This document shows positions 42,859 through 52,168 of a stretch of 64,000 nt of DNA, piece after piece; within the stretch, counting starts at the first letter, position 1; each line of letters opens with the position of its first letter. The stretch is taken from positions 1 to 64,000 of the forward strand of contig NZ_LDJI01000006.1 in NCBI RefSeq assembly GCF_001431415.1, given 5' to 3'. The stretch comes from Stenotrophomonas humi (GTDB lineage Bacteria; Pseudomonadota; Gammaproteobacteria; Xanthomonadales; Xanthomonadaceae). The translations under genes and the position numbers were made by a program. The notes beneath the pieces were generated by a model. It saw only the letters and a program-made list of their open reading frames with translations, was not told the DNA's origin and searched no databases.

Positions 42859-45800
42859 TCAGTCACCCAGCACGCCGCTGACACCAACGTAGGCACCGGA
42901 GCCGTCGCCGTTCTTGGAGAAGCCACCTTCCAGACTCCAGCGGCCGCTTTCAGCCGTGTAGCGGCTGCTGATGCCAACCGCACCCTGCGATTTGTAGGTG
43001 GCAGTACCAACGGAGTAGGTTACTTTGCCGGCCACATAAGGTGCCTGACGTGCTGCCATCGCGGTGGCGATACCCGCATGCATGCTGCTCTCCAGCTCAC
43101 CGATGCGGTAAGCCAGGCTGGCGTTGCTGAACTCGTTGTTCCGGTTCATCGTCCAGTCGTACAGCTGTGAGCCGTTGATGGCGTCGGTGCTGTCAGCGCT
43201 GACGCGACCACGTGCCACGTTGGACATGGTCACCGGTATGCCCTGATGACCGAGCGTGACATGGCTGTAGTCAGTGCTGCCGTCGGCCTTCTGGTCGTAG
43301 CGCACGGTCTGCTTGAGCTGGGCGACGTTCACCGCATCGGTGTCTTCGGTGCCGGCGGCGACATTGGTCAGCTGACGTTCCTGACCCACTGAACCCACCG
43401 ACACGCTGTTGTCGCGGCTGGCAAGCGACCCGTTGCCCAGAGCTACCGAACTGTTGCCGGTAGCCTGGCTGTTGTTGCCCAATGCGGTGCTGTCTTTGCT
43501 GGAGGCCACGGCACCGTTGCCCAGTGCCAATGTGCCCTCACCCGAAGCCAGGGCGAGCTGCTCCGTGCCATCGCCGATGTTGCTGCTGATCATGCCACCA
43601 GCACCGAAGCTTCCGTCGGCAATGGTGGTTTCCAGTTGGCTGACACGGTTGTCGAGTTGCCCCACGCTGTTGTTGACGGAATCGATGCGGTCATTGATGC
43701 CGGCCACGCTACCGCTGATGTCGCCCATGCCGGCCTTCAGTTCGGTGATGTCGTTGGCATTCTGCGTGGTGCGACCATCGATGTTGGCCACGGCATCGCC
43801 GATGGTGCTGACGGTCTTTCCACCCACCGAGTAGCTCGGTGCGGAGATCGAGCCGTCGGCATTGACCGTCGCGCCACCGCCCAGGTGGGTGGCAACGGAC
43901 TGGCTCACGCCGTGCAGCTGCGCACCGTTGACGGCCTGCAGGCTGGAGGCGCTCACAGAACCATTGGCAACGCCATCCAGCACGCGTGCCCCCTGGGAGC
44001 CGGCGAAGTTCACGCTGCTGCCAGCCTTGTCGGCGGCAACAGTGATGTCGCCAGTGGCGGCATCCTGCTTTACCAGGCCGAGCGATCCGTCGCTGAGCTG
44101 TGTCGTCAACCCGCCGATCTGGGTGCTGTTGTCAGCTACGCGGTCATCGATGTGGGTGATGGCATCGCCCATGCTGGCCACGGTCGTGGTCGAGCCATCC
44201 GCGTTGGTCACGACATAGCTCGGGCCCGTGATCGAGCCATCGGCGTTGACTGCTGCGCCGCCGCCAATGCCCGCCGCGAACGCCTGCAACTGGGCGACGT
44301 TCACCGCGTCGAGCGCCTGTCCGCCAGCCTTCACGCCAGTCAGGATGCGTGCGCCGGAGGTGCCTGCGAAACTCACCGATGAGCCACCGGTGGCTGCGGC
44401 CACGGTGATTGCTTCCGAATCGGCATCCTGCTTCACCAGGCCAACGCTGCCGTTGTTGATGTTGGTGGTGATGGTGCTGATGTCACCTTGAAGCGAGGTG
44501 ATGCTGCCTTCGTTGAGAGAAGTGCGGTTGTCCAGGCTGGCAATGTCACCCTGCATGGTGGTGATGTTGGTGCTGATCGAGCTGATATCGCCCTGCACCG
44601 TGGTGATGTTGCCCTCGGTGGCGGTGACGCGATCTCCCAGGCTGCCGATATCGCCATTGATCGCGGTGATGTCACCTTCGGCGGCGGTCATGCGACCGTC
44701 CAGGCCGGTGATGTTGCCTTCCGCCGTATCCATGCGGCCGCCCAGCGCAGTCACGTTGCTGTTGGTGGCAAACAGCTGCGAGCCGTTGACGGCCTCGGTG
44801 CTGTCGGCGGCCAAGGCGCCGGCCTGTACGCCGGTCAGGGCGCGTGCGCCGTCGGTGCCGGCGAAGTTCACCGAGGTGCCGGCGGTGTCGCCGGCCACGC
44901 TGATTGCCTTCGAGTCGGCATCCTGCTTCACCAGGCCCACGCTGCCGTTGTTGATGTTGGTGGTGATGGTGCTGATGTCACCCTGAAGCGAGGTGATGCT
45001 GCTTTCGTTGAGCATAGTGCGGTTGTCCAGGCTGGTGATGTCCCCCTGCATGGTGGTGATGTTGGTGTTGATCGTGGAGATATCACCCTGCACCGTGGTG
45101 ATGTTGCCCTCGGCGGTGGTGACACGATCCCCCAGGCTGCCGATATCGCCATTGATCGCGGTGATGTCACCTTCGGCGGTGGTCATGCGACCGTCCAGGC
45201 CGGTGATGTTGCCTTCCGCCGTATCCATGCGGCCGCCCAGCGCGGTCACGTTGGTGTTGGTGGTAAACAGCTGCGAGCCATTGACGGCCTCGGTGCTGTC
45301 GGCGGCCAAGGCGCCGGCCTGTACGCCGGTCAGGGCGCGTGCGCCGTCGGTGCCGGCGAAGTTCACCGAGGTGCCGGCGGTGTCGCCGGCCACGCTGATT
45401 GCCTTCGAGCCGGCATCCTGCCGCACCAGGCCGATGGCGCCGCTGTTGAGATCGGAATTCAGGGTCGCGATGCTGGTCGTGTTTCCGGACGTGCGGCCAT
45501 CGATGTTGGTGATGGCATCGCCGATGCTGGTGACTGTCTGGTCACCCACGACCATGCTCGGCGCGGTGAACGTGCCGGTGTCAGCGTCATAGACAGCACC
45601 GCCACCGATTGCCGCGGCGATGCCGGCAGCTGTTGTGTTCGACTTGCTGGCCTCGGCCTGCAGCTGGCTCACGTTGACAGCGTCGCTGCCTTCGGCGCCG
45701 GCTGCGACGTTGGTCACGCGGCGCTTGTCAGTCGCCGAACCCACGGAGACTTCGCCAGCCGCCGTGGCGCCGGCCAGTACGGCGCCCGTCTTGGAGGTGT

Positions 45801-46716
45801 ATGCCACAGCACTCAGATTGGCAGTGGTGGTGCTGGACGAGCCAAGCGCGACGCTGCCTTCGTGGGTGGCACTGGCATTGACGCCAATGGCAACCGCATT
45901 CTTGACGGTGACGCTTGCCGCCCGGCCCATGGCGATTGCGTTGTCACCGACGGCGTTGGCCGATGTGCCCACGGCGATGGCATCGGCGCCACCTGCACGG
46001 GTCTGGTCGGTGATGTTCTGCTTGGTGTCGGTGGTGTCCGAACCGCCGGTCAACGCCGAACCCAGCGCGATTGCCCGTGCGCCGCTGGCGGTGGACGACG
46101 TGCCGATGGCAGTGGCGTCTGTGCCGGTCGCGGTGGCATTGGTGCCGAAGGCGGCGGCACGCGCAGCATTGGCTACAGAGAACGTGCCGAAGGAGATTGC
46201 CTGCGTGCCGCTGGCGTGGGAGCCAGAACCATGGGCGATGCTGTTACGACCCAGTGCATTGGCATATACGCCGGTGGCCAATGCGCCCAGGCTAGCAGCC
46301 ACAGCCCGGCTTCCGATAGCCATGGAACCGCCGTCCTGCGCCTTGGCCGTGTCACCCAATGCGATGCTGCTGGCATCGAGGGTGGCGGCAGAAATGCCGA
46401 AGCCAAGCCCATCCAGACGACGATTCCCGAGTGAGCTGATGTTCCATAGTGCGCCTGTCGCTTGCGCGTTGTAGCCAATGGCGGTGTTGCTGGCGCCACT
46501 GCCTGTTGCATTCGAGCCCGTGCCGAGTTTGGTGGCGTCTGCATGCGCCACGGAAGCACTCATCAGCGTGGCGACGACCACAGAAAATGTATGTGCCACA
46601 AAGCGCTTTCGTGATGCGGTGGCGTTGCGACGCTTGCCCTTGCCCGCTGCGAATTCGCTGGCCACCATGAAGGCACCCAAGGCGGGATTCCACACAAGCT
46701 TGTAAATGATGTTCAT
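42859..46716 (-). CDS. Trimeric autotransporter adhesin (YadA/Hia type)
   Basis: A surface adhesin of 1285 residues, type Vc secretion. The start at ATG 46716 gives the extended signal peptide of large autotransporters (MNIIYKLVWNPALGAFMVASE, then a second hydrophobic part ending ASVAHADA). The head (about 60-250) is made of YadA-head repeats such as AIGTSSTASGARAIALG. HIM motifs (DAVNVSQL, STEAVNGSQLF) join stalk segments built from E-G-x-I-T repeats typical of trimeric coiled coils. Two 165-residue stalk units are almost identical. A YadA-like anchor closes the protein (ASLAYRIGELESSMHAGIATAMAARQAP onward). The last residue is Asp, not the common aromatic residue. It is alone on its transcript. 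Open frames on the plus strand are repeat shadows. Confidence 0.92.
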   Translation of the reverse strand: MNIIYKLVWNPALGAFMVASEFAAGKGKRRNATASRKRFVAHTFSVVVATLMSASVAHADATKLGTGSNATGSGASNTAIGYNAQATGALWNISSLGNRRLDGLGFGISAATLDASSIALGDTAKAQDGGSMAIGSRAVAASLGALATGVYANALGRNSIAHGSGSHASGTQAISFGTFSVANAARAAAFGTNATATGTDATAIGTSSTASGARAIALGSALTGGSDTTDTKQNITDQTRAGGADAIAVGTSANAVGDNAIAMGRAASVTVKNAVAIGVNASATHEGSVALGSSSTTTANLSAVAYTSKTGAVLAGATAAGEVSVGSATDKRRVTNVAAGAEGSDAVNVSQLQAEASKSNTTAAGIAAAIGGGAVYDADTGTFTAPSMVVGDQTVTSIGDAITNIDGRTSGNTTSIATLNSDLNSGAIGLVRQDAGSKAISVAGDTAGTSVNFAGTDGARALTGVQAGALAADSTEAVNGSQLFTTNTNVTALGGRMDTAEGNITGLDGRMTTAEGDITAINGDIGSLGDRVTTAEGNITTVQGDISTINTNITTMQGDITSLDNRTMLNESSITSLQGDISTITTNINNGSVGLVKQDADSKAISVAGDTAGTSVNFAGTDGARALTGVQAGALAADSTEAVNGSQLFATNSNVTALGGRMDTAEGNITGLDGRMTAAEGDITAINGDIGSLGDRVTATEGNITTVQGDISSISTNITTMQGDIASLDNRTSLNEGSITSLQGDISTITTNINNGSVGLVKQDADSEAITVAAATGGSSVSFAGTSGARILTGVKAGGQALDAVNVAQLQAFAAGIGGGAAVNADGSITGPSYVVTNADGSTTTVASMGDAITHIDDRVADNSTQIGGLTTQLSDGSLGLVKQDAATGDITVAADKAGSSVNFAGSQGARVLDGVANGSVSASSLQAVNGAQLHGVSQSVATHLGGGATVNADGSISAPSYSVGGKTVSTIGDAVANIDGRTTQNANDITELKAGMGDISGSVAGINDRIDSVNNSVGQLDNRVSQLETTIADGSFGAGGMISSNIGDGTEQLALASGEGTLALGNGAVASSKDSTALGNNSQATGNSSVALGNGSLASRDNSVSVGSVGQERQLTNVAAGTEDTDAVNVAQLKQTVRYDQKADGSTDYSHVTLGHQGIPVTMSNVARGRVSADSTDAINGSQLYDWTMNRNNEFSNASLAYRIGELESSMHAGIATAMAARQAPYVAGKVTYSVGTATYKSQGAVGISSRYTAESGRWSLEGGFSKNGDGSGAYVGVSGVLGD
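44431..45420 (-). repeat. Tandem pair of 495-bp repeats in the autotransporter stalk
   Basis: The segment 44431-44925 recurs as 44926-45420 with few differences, giving two 165-residue copies that start with a run like LVKQDA.SKAISVAGDTAGTSV. The period was fixed from three landmark matches (ending at 44430, 44925 and 45420). The unit length is a multiple of three, so copy number can change without a frameshift. Confidence 0.9.
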
Positions 46717-47368
46717 GAAACTGGTCACCTGATCTATGCCGCAGAGCGGATGCATCTGCAGTAGTTGAATGGGTGGCGCCGAAGTGGCGCGCACGCGGAA
46801 AGTGGAATCGCGTGCAATGGGTATCCATGTCCCTTGCAGGCATGGACGCAACGTTAGTTGCCGAAGAAATTGCGATGAATAGGTCAAGTCCGAAAGTGGT
46901 TTCGCGCAGCTCTCTCCGACTCTTTTTTTTGAATCTGCTTCGCCGAATTTCGAGAAAAATGCCTGTATTTATGCGGTCGTGAAGTCATCTCGCTTCTTTG
47001 CCTTTGATGTCATCGAGTGAGCGTGCTGTTTAACCCTGCGTCAGTTGTAGAGTGCGTTCGCACGATCGGTCCGAACGTCGGTGTCTCTGGCTGAATGCCG
47101 GAGCACGCGCTGCAGTTGGCAGGCGTTTCCTTGGTCCGTGTCCTCTTGATCGGGCCGTCTGTGCCGAGTTGGACGACTGACTTGGCCGGGCTGTCTCTGC
47201 CAGAAAAGCTGAACGCGAGGGACCAGCGGCATGCAGGTGGGAAGGCCGGTGCGCGTGTACCCTATCGGACCCGGTTTGCCATGACCGCTGATGCCACCCT
47301 TGACCAAGTGGCTCGCGGACGCCCCGTCTTTGAAGTCAACCCGAATGGCCGTGAGTGCACATCCCCAG
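46717..47368. other. Intergenic region of about 650 bp without a convincing gene
   Basis: It holds the divergent promoters of the autotransporter and dusA. An eight-base T-run (46923-46930) and a nearby AT-rich patch (46930-47000) stand out. Open frames here have no recognisable product and poor codon use. Confidence 0.5.
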
Positions 47369-48388
47369 ATGACCCTGACCACACCGCTGCACGGTGAAGG
47401 CGCCCGCTATGACGCCTCCCTGCGCCTGTCCGTCGCGCCGATGATGGATTGGACCGACCGCCATTGCCGGGTGTTTCACCGCATCCTGGCGCCGGGCGCG
47501 CGGCTGTATACCGAGATGGTGCATGCCAATGCGGTGATCCACGGTGACCGGGAGCGCCTGCTGGGTTTCGATGCCGCCGAGCAGCCACTTGCGCTGCAGT
47601 TGGGCGGCAGCGAGCCTGCTGCGCTGGCGCAGGCCGCGCGCATTGCCGCGGATTGGGGCTATGCCGAGGTCAACCTCAATTGCGGTTGCCCGTCCGACCG
47701 CGTCCAGGCCGGGCGCTTTGGCGCCTGCCTGATGCGCGAGCCGGCGCTGGTGGCCGAGTGCGTGGCAGCGATGGTGGCGGCGGTTGATATCCCGATCACG
47801 GTCAAATGCCGGCTGGGTGTGGATGAGGACAACGATTACGACCTGTTCGCCGCCTTTGTGGATGGGCAGGTGCAGGCGGGCGCGGCGATGGTGGTGGTGC
47901 ATGCCCGCAATGCCTGGCTCAAGGGCCTGTCGCCCAAGGAGAACCGCGAAATCCCACCGTTGCGGTATGACTGGGCTTACCGCCTGAAGCAGGAACGGCC
48001 GTCGCTGCCGGTGGTGATCAACGGCGGCATCGCCAGCGTGCAGGCCGCGCAGGCGCACATGCAGCAGCTGGACGGCGTGATGCTCGGCCGCGCTGCCTAC
48101 CACGACCCTTATGTGCTGCATGCGCTGGAAGCGGCCCAGACCGGCATGGCGCTGCGCTCGCGCGAAGCCCTGCTGGTCGAAATGCGGCCCTACATCGAGG
48201 CGCGGCTGGAGGCTGGGCTGGCGCTCAAGCACATCACCCGGCATCTGCTCGGTTTGTTCCACGGTCAGCCAGGCGGACGCGCGTTCCGGCAGATTCTGAG
48301 CGAAGGCGCACATCGGCCTGGCGCTGGCTGGGACTTGCTGGAGCAGGCGCTGCAGGTCACCCGCCTGCAGGCGGCCCGGGTTGCCTGA
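47369..48388 (+). CDS. dusA: tRNA-dihydrouridine(20/20a) synthase DusA
   Basis: The FMN enzyme that reduces U20/U20a in tRNA D-loops. The protein has 339 residues from ATG 47369; ATG 47345 is an alternative. Key blocks: SVAPMMDWTDRHCRVFHR (DusA-specific MMDWTD), LQLGGSEPAALAQAARIA, NLNCGCPSDRVQAGRFGACLM with the catalytic Cys, TVKCRLGVD, VHARNAWLKGLSPKENR, and NGGI. The order and the GLSPKENR motif distinguish DusA from DusB and DusC. It stands alone between two long regulatory gaps. Confidence 0.95.
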   Translation: MTLTTPLHGEGARYDASLRLSVAPMMDWTDRHCRVFHRILAPGARLYTEMVHANAVIHGDRERLLGFDAAEQPLALQLGGSEPAALAQAARIAADWGYAEVNLNCGCPSDRVQAGRFGACLMREPALVAECVAAMVAAVDIPITVKCRLGVDEDNDYDLFAAFVDGQVQAGAAMVVVHARNAWLKGLSPKENREIPPLRYDWAYRLKQERPSLPVVINGGIASVQAAQAHMQQLDGVMLGRAAYHDPYVLHALEAAQTGMALRSREALLVEMRPYIEARLEAGLALKHITRHLLGLFHGQPGGRAFRQILSEGAHRPGAGWDLLEQALQVTRLQAARVA

Positions 48389-48541
48389 GTCGGGCCGGGA
48401 CGAGTGTCCTGTATCAGCGCAGTCCTGGGTGGAATGCTGAACAGGAGGATGCCGCAGAGGCAGGTGGTGCGCATTTGTCCGGCCAATTTACTGAACGGGG
48501 CGGGTGTACAGTGGCGGAGTTCAGATCGGATTCACCCCTAA

Positions 48542-48614
48542 AAATCAAGAATTTGCCTTGATTTCACTAGGGCCGACGTAGAGTTTGAACGGCGGCTTTT
48601 ACGAATTTTGAACG
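48542..48614 (+). promoter_or_regulatory. Operator-like repeats upstream of the PepSY-phoPQ operon
   Basis: A perfect 8-bp inverted repeat AAATCAAG / CTTGATTT (48542-48549, 48557-48564) is followed by the direct repeat TTTGAAC at 48584 and 48607 (23-bp period). This lies 30-100 bp before the first gene of the operon. PhoP sites in other bacteria are direct repeats, so autoregulation is plausible but unproven. Confidence 0.5.
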
Positions 48615-48643
48615 TAGCCTCGCAGTCCGCTAGGATCACTCCC

Positions 48644-49021
48644 ATGCACCCGCTCCAGCACCGCCGTCTGTTCACCGCTCTTGTCGCCACGTTGATCGTG
48701 GCTGGCCCAGGCGTGGTTGCAGCCATGGCACAGCAGCAGGCCCGCCCGCAGGAGATCGTGCGGGGGCCGGAACCGAGCGCCGAACGGGTGGCTCGTCAGG
48801 AGCAGGGTCGTTCGCTGTCCGACGCGGTACGCCGCGTGCAGCGCGAGACCGGCGGCCGCATCCTGGGCGCCGAGCGCGTGCCCTACGACGGCCGCGACAT
48901 CAATCGGGTCAAGTACATGGATGACCGGGGACGCGTGCGCTATATGGATGATCCTCAGCCCAGCCGCTCAGGTCCACGCGGCCCCCGGGCAGAGTTGCCA
49001 CCACGCGGCGATAACTCCTGA
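48644..49021 (+). CDS. Periplasmic PepSY-like protein preceding phoP
   Basis: The protein has 125 residues from ATG 48644. A signal peptide (about 1-29, HRRLFTALVATLIVAGPGVVAAMA) leads to a PepSY-like segment: SLSDAVRRVQRETGGRILGAERVPYDGRDINRVKYMDDRGRVRYMDD. The tail is Pro/Arg/Ser-rich. PepSY proteins are often periplasmic inhibitors or signal partners, and here the gene sits 72 bp before phoP in the same direction, so a role in PhoQ sensing is a reasonable inference. Confidence 0.75.
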   Translation: MHPLQHRRLFTALVATLIVAGPGVVAAMAQQQARPQEIVRGPEPSAERVARQEQGRSLSDAVRRVQRETGGRILGAERVPYDGRDINRVKYMDDRGRVRYMDDPQPSRSGPRGPRAELPPRGDNS

Positions 49022-49093
49022 ACAGCGATAGTTGTTCCGCGTTCCGCATACAAACGCCGGCACACAGCCGGCCCAAGTTACTAGGGAGAGTTC

Positions 49094-49777
49094 ATGCGTA
49101 TCCTTCTGGTTGAAGACGAAGCCCCGCTGCGGGAAACCCTTGCAGCCCGCCTGAAGCGCGAAGGTTTCGCAGTGGATGCGGCGCAGGATGGCGAGGAAGG
49201 TCTGTACATGGGCCGCGAAGTGCCGTTCGACGTGGGCATCATTGACCTGGGCCTGCCGAAGATGTCCGGCATGGAACTGATCAAGGCGCTGCGCGACGAG
49301 GGCAAGAAATTCCCGGTGCTGATCCTGACCGCGCGTTCGAGCTGGCAGGACAAGGTCGAGGGCCTGAAGCAGGGCGCCGACGACTACCTGGTCAAGCCGT
49401 TCCACGTCGAAGAGCTGCTGGCCCGCGTCAACGCGCTGCTGCGCCGCGCCGCTGGCTGGTCCAAGCCGACCTTGGAATGCGGCCCGGTTGCACTGGACCT
49501 TGCCGCGCAGACGGTGAGCGTTGCCGGCAGCAATGTCGACCTGACCAGCTACGAATACAAGGTGCTTGAATACCTGATGATGCATGCCGGTGAACTGGTC
49601 TCCAAGGCCGACCTCACCGAGCACATCTATCAACAGGATTTCGATCGCGACTCGAACGTGCTGGAAGTCTTCATTGGCCGCCTGCGCAAGAAGCTCGATC
49701 CGGATGGTGAGTTGAAGCCGATCGAAACCGTGCGTGGCCGCGGTTATCGTTTCGCGATTCCGCGCAACGAGGGCTGA
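49094..49777 (+). CDS. phoP: PhoP-type OmpR-family response regulator
   Basis: A regulator of 227 residues. The receiver domain has the acidic pair (E7, D8), phospho-acceptor D51, T79 and K101. The winged-helix domain starts at about 125 and ends with GRGYRFAIP. Close similarity of the receiver (VEDEAPLRETLAARLKREGF, DLGLPKMSG) to PhoP, and the histidine kinase 21 bp downstream, support the name. By family knowledge PhoP controls envelope, divalent cation and polymyxin-resistance genes in Stenotrophomonas and Xanthomonas. Confidence 0.87.
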   Translation: MRILLVEDEAPLRETLAARLKREGFAVDAAQDGEEGLYMGREVPFDVGIIDLGLPKMSGMELIKALRDEGKKFPVLILTARSSWQDKVEGLKQGADDYLVKPFHVEELLARVNALLRRAAGWSKPTLECGPVALDLAAQTVSVAGSNVDLTSYEYKVLEYLMMHAGELVSKADLTEHIYQQDFDRDSNVLEVFIGRLRKKLDPDGELKPIETVRGRGYRFAIPRNEG

Positions 49778-49798
49778 GCCCCTTAGGGGCAGTGCGGT

Positions 49799-51226
49799 AT
49801 GTCGAGCCGTCAGTGGCTATTGAAGCGTTGGCGGCCCCGCTCCCTGCAGGCACGCCAGCTGCTGGCTGCCTCCGTGGGCCTGGTGGCGTTTCTGGCGTTG
49901 GCCGGTTACGCCCTCAATGCGATGTTCGCCGACACCGCGCGCGCCAATCTCAGTGAGCGACTGAAGAATTACGCCACCGCCTATGCCGGTGGCATCGACT
50001 TCACCCGCGACCGCTCGTTGTACATCCGCGAGCAGCCACCGGATCCCCGTTTCGATGTTCCCGGCAGCGGCCTGTATCTGCAGGTGGTGATGCCCGGTGG
50101 CTACGGCAATTCGATGTCCGCCGAAGGGCCGATGCTGCCCGACGTCAGTGGTCACATGCTCAAGCCGAACGAGGAGGTCTTCGAGGGCCCATTGCCGATC
50201 ATCCAGATCGACGGCACGCCCGGCGAGGTTTACCGCTACGGCATGGGCCTGATCTGGGGCGGCGACGGCGCGCCCGAGGCCGAGTTCCCCTACACCATCT
50301 ATGTGCTGGAAGATTCGCGCGCGCTGGGCAAACAGCTGCGCGGGTTCCAGGGAGCGGTGTGGTTCTGGCTGGGCGTGACCGGCTTGATCCTGCTGTTGCT
50401 GCAGACCCTGGTGCTGCAGTGGAGCCTGCGCCCGCTCAAACGCGTGATCAACGAGCTGACCAAAGTGCAGCGCGGCGAGCGTGAGCGCATGAGTGAAATG
50501 CATCCGCGCGAACTGGAACCGTTGACCGAAAGCATCAACGCCTTCATCGAAAGCGAGCGCGAAAACCTGGAGCGTCAGCGCAATACCCTGGCCGACCTCG
50601 CACACAGCCTGAAGACCCCGCTGGCGGTGCTGCGCACGCAGCTGGACAGTGGCACCAGCAGTGACCAGGAGCTGCGCGAGGAAGTGAGTGTGCAGCTGCA
50701 GCGCATGAACAACCTGGTGTCCTACCAATTGGCGCGCGCGGCGTCTTCGGGTCACAAGCTGTTCTCCGCGCCGGTGCCGATCGAGGCCAGTGCCGAGGAG
50801 ATCGTGCGTGGTCTAGAAAAGGTGTATGCCACCAAGGGCGTGCTGTGCGAGTTCGATCTGGCGCCAGGCGTCAATTTCTACGGCGAGCCGGGCGATCTGC
50901 AGGAACTGTTGGGCAACCTGCTTGAGAACGCCTTCAAATGGGCCAACCGTCGCGTACTGCTGACCGCCAAGCCGATTTCCAGCACCCCCGGGCGCCGCGC
51001 CGGCCTGGTGCTGGCGGTGGATGACGATGGCCCCGGCATTGCCGAGGACAACATCGCCAAGGTGCTGCAGCGTGGCGTGCGCGGTGACGAGCGGGTGCAG
51101 GGTCACGGCATTGGCCTGTCGATCGTGCAGGACCTGATCAAGGCCTATCGCGGCGAACTGCAGGTCAAGCGTTCGGCCGAACTGGGTGGCGCGCGTTTTG
51201 AAGTGACCTTGCCGCCGGGTATTTGA
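49799..51226 (+). CDS. phoQ: PhoQ-type sensor histidine kinase
   Basis: A kinase of 475 residues. Two membrane helices (about 19-41 and 186-208) enclose a periplasmic sensor of about 145 residues, acidic in part (LKPNEEVFEGP, GGDGAPEAEFP), as in Mg-sensing PhoQ proteins. HAMP-like and dimerisation helices follow, with phospho-acceptor His269 in LADLAHSLKTPLAVLRTQLD. The ATPase has LLENAFKWANRRV (N box), DDDGPGIAE (G1) and GHGIGLSIVQDL (G2). The gene is 21 bp after phoP and so is co-transcribed. The AHSLKTPL form of the H box is the PhoQ-type variant. Confidence 0.87.
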   Translation: MSSRQWLLKRWRPRSLQARQLLAASVGLVAFLALAGYALNAMFADTARANLSERLKNYATAYAGGIDFTRDRSLYIREQPPDPRFDVPGSGLYLQVVMPGGYGNSMSAEGPMLPDVSGHMLKPNEEVFEGPLPIIQIDGTPGEVYRYGMGLIWGGDGAPEAEFPYTIYVLEDSRALGKQLRGFQGAVWFWLGVTGLILLLLQTLVLQWSLRPLKRVINELTKVQRGERERMSEMHPRELEPLTESINAFIESERENLERQRNTLADLAHSLKTPLAVLRTQLDSGTSSDQELREEVSVQLQRMNNLVSYQLARAASSGHKLFSAPVPIEASAEEIVRGLEKVYATKGVLCEFDLAPGVNFYGEPGDLQELLGNLLENAFKWANRRVLLTAKPISSTPGRRAGLVLAVDDDGPGIAEDNIAKVLQRGVRGDERVQGHGIGLSIVQDLIKAYRGELQVKRSAELGGARFEVTLPPGI

Positions 51227-51412
51227 GGACGGCGGTAGTGCAGCGTCATGCTCCGTTGGAGCTACTCGATGATGTTTCAGCCGAGCGTGGCTTGGCGCTG
51301 CATTTCTCTGCCGTGTTTCAGCAGGCAATCAGGGCGTTGAAAGTCCCCGCCCCAACTTTCCCCTTCGCGCAGCGAAGCGGACAGTTGCTGTTGCTTCTAC
51401 CTCTGCTTCAAC

Positions 51413-52168
51413 TCACTCCCGCGCAGTAAAAGTCCCATACAGCCGCCGCAGATGCGCGGCGATCACCGGCATCTCCTGCTCCAACACATGCGGCGCGGAG
51501 AAATGGTATTCACTGACCACGGCGAAGAACTCTTCCGGCGCTTCGGCCGCATAAGGATCGATGGCGGTTTCGTGCCCGGCATCCACCCGTGCGCAGAACT
51601 GGTCGTAGTGCTGCTGGAAGTCATGCGCCCATTGCCGCTGCCATTCGCGCGGCAATGGCGGTGTACCGTCCATCGCGCCGTCCAGCGCATCAAGCTTGTG
51701 CGCCATTTCATGCACCGCCACGCAGAAGCCGGCATGCGGGTCGGCGATGTCAGCCTGCACATCAGCCCACGACAGGATCAACGGGCCGCTGTCCCAGGAT
51801 TCGCCGATCAACTCATCGTCCCATTCGTGCAGTACGCCGGCCGCGTCGATATGACTGCGCTGCACGCGGAATGCTTCCGGGTAGACCACCAGTTCCGACC
51901 AGCCATGCAGGCCTTCGCGGCCGAACTCAATCAGTGGCAGACAACACAGCGCCGCCAACAGCATGCGCTGGCCGGGATCCAGTTCAAGGCCAGCGACGAG
52001 AGTGATGGTCTTCTGCTGAAGGAACCGCGCGGTCAGATCGCGCAGTTTCGCGTGCTGTGTCGGTTGCAGGACATGCAGCCACGGGCAATCACGGCACACG
52101 TCGCGCCAGAGGGTTTCGTCGAGTGAAGGCGGGTTGCGCTGCCACCAGCGCAGGAACGACTGGATCAG
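51413..52168 (-). CDS. MtfA-like zinc metallopeptidase (M90)
   Basis: About 251 residues if translation begins at CTG 52168. The zinc motif HEMAH is in VAVHEMAHKLDALDG and a further ligand in EEFFAVVSEYHFSAP. These match E. coli MtfA, which interacts with the repressor Mlc and so influences glucose uptake. The start is a puzzle: no ATG, GTG or TTG in frame lies near the conserved N-terminus; the CTG overlaps the stop of the upstream gene as CTGA. The GTG near 52100 would remove about 23 residues of the family N-terminus. The frame is open for more than 100 codons upstream but is unlike the family. Confidence 0.8.
   Translation of the reverse strand: MIQSFLRWWQRNPPSLDETLWRDVCRDCPWLHVLQPTQHAKLRDLTARFLQQKTITLVAGLELDPGQRMLLAALCCLPLIEFGREGLHGWSELVVYPEAFRVQRSHIDAAGVLHEWDDELIGESWDSGPLILSWADVQADIADPHAGFCVAVHEMAHKLDALDGAMDGTPPLPREWQRQWAHDFQQHYDQFCARVDAGHETAIDPYAAEAPEEFFAVVSEYHFSAPHVLEQEMPVIAAHLRRLYGTFTARE

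Noticed and set aside
44488..46434. Open frame of 648 codons on the plus strand opposite the autotransporter
   Set aside because: It is the antisense shadow of a repetitive coding region; its repeats follow the autotransporter period and it has no domain.
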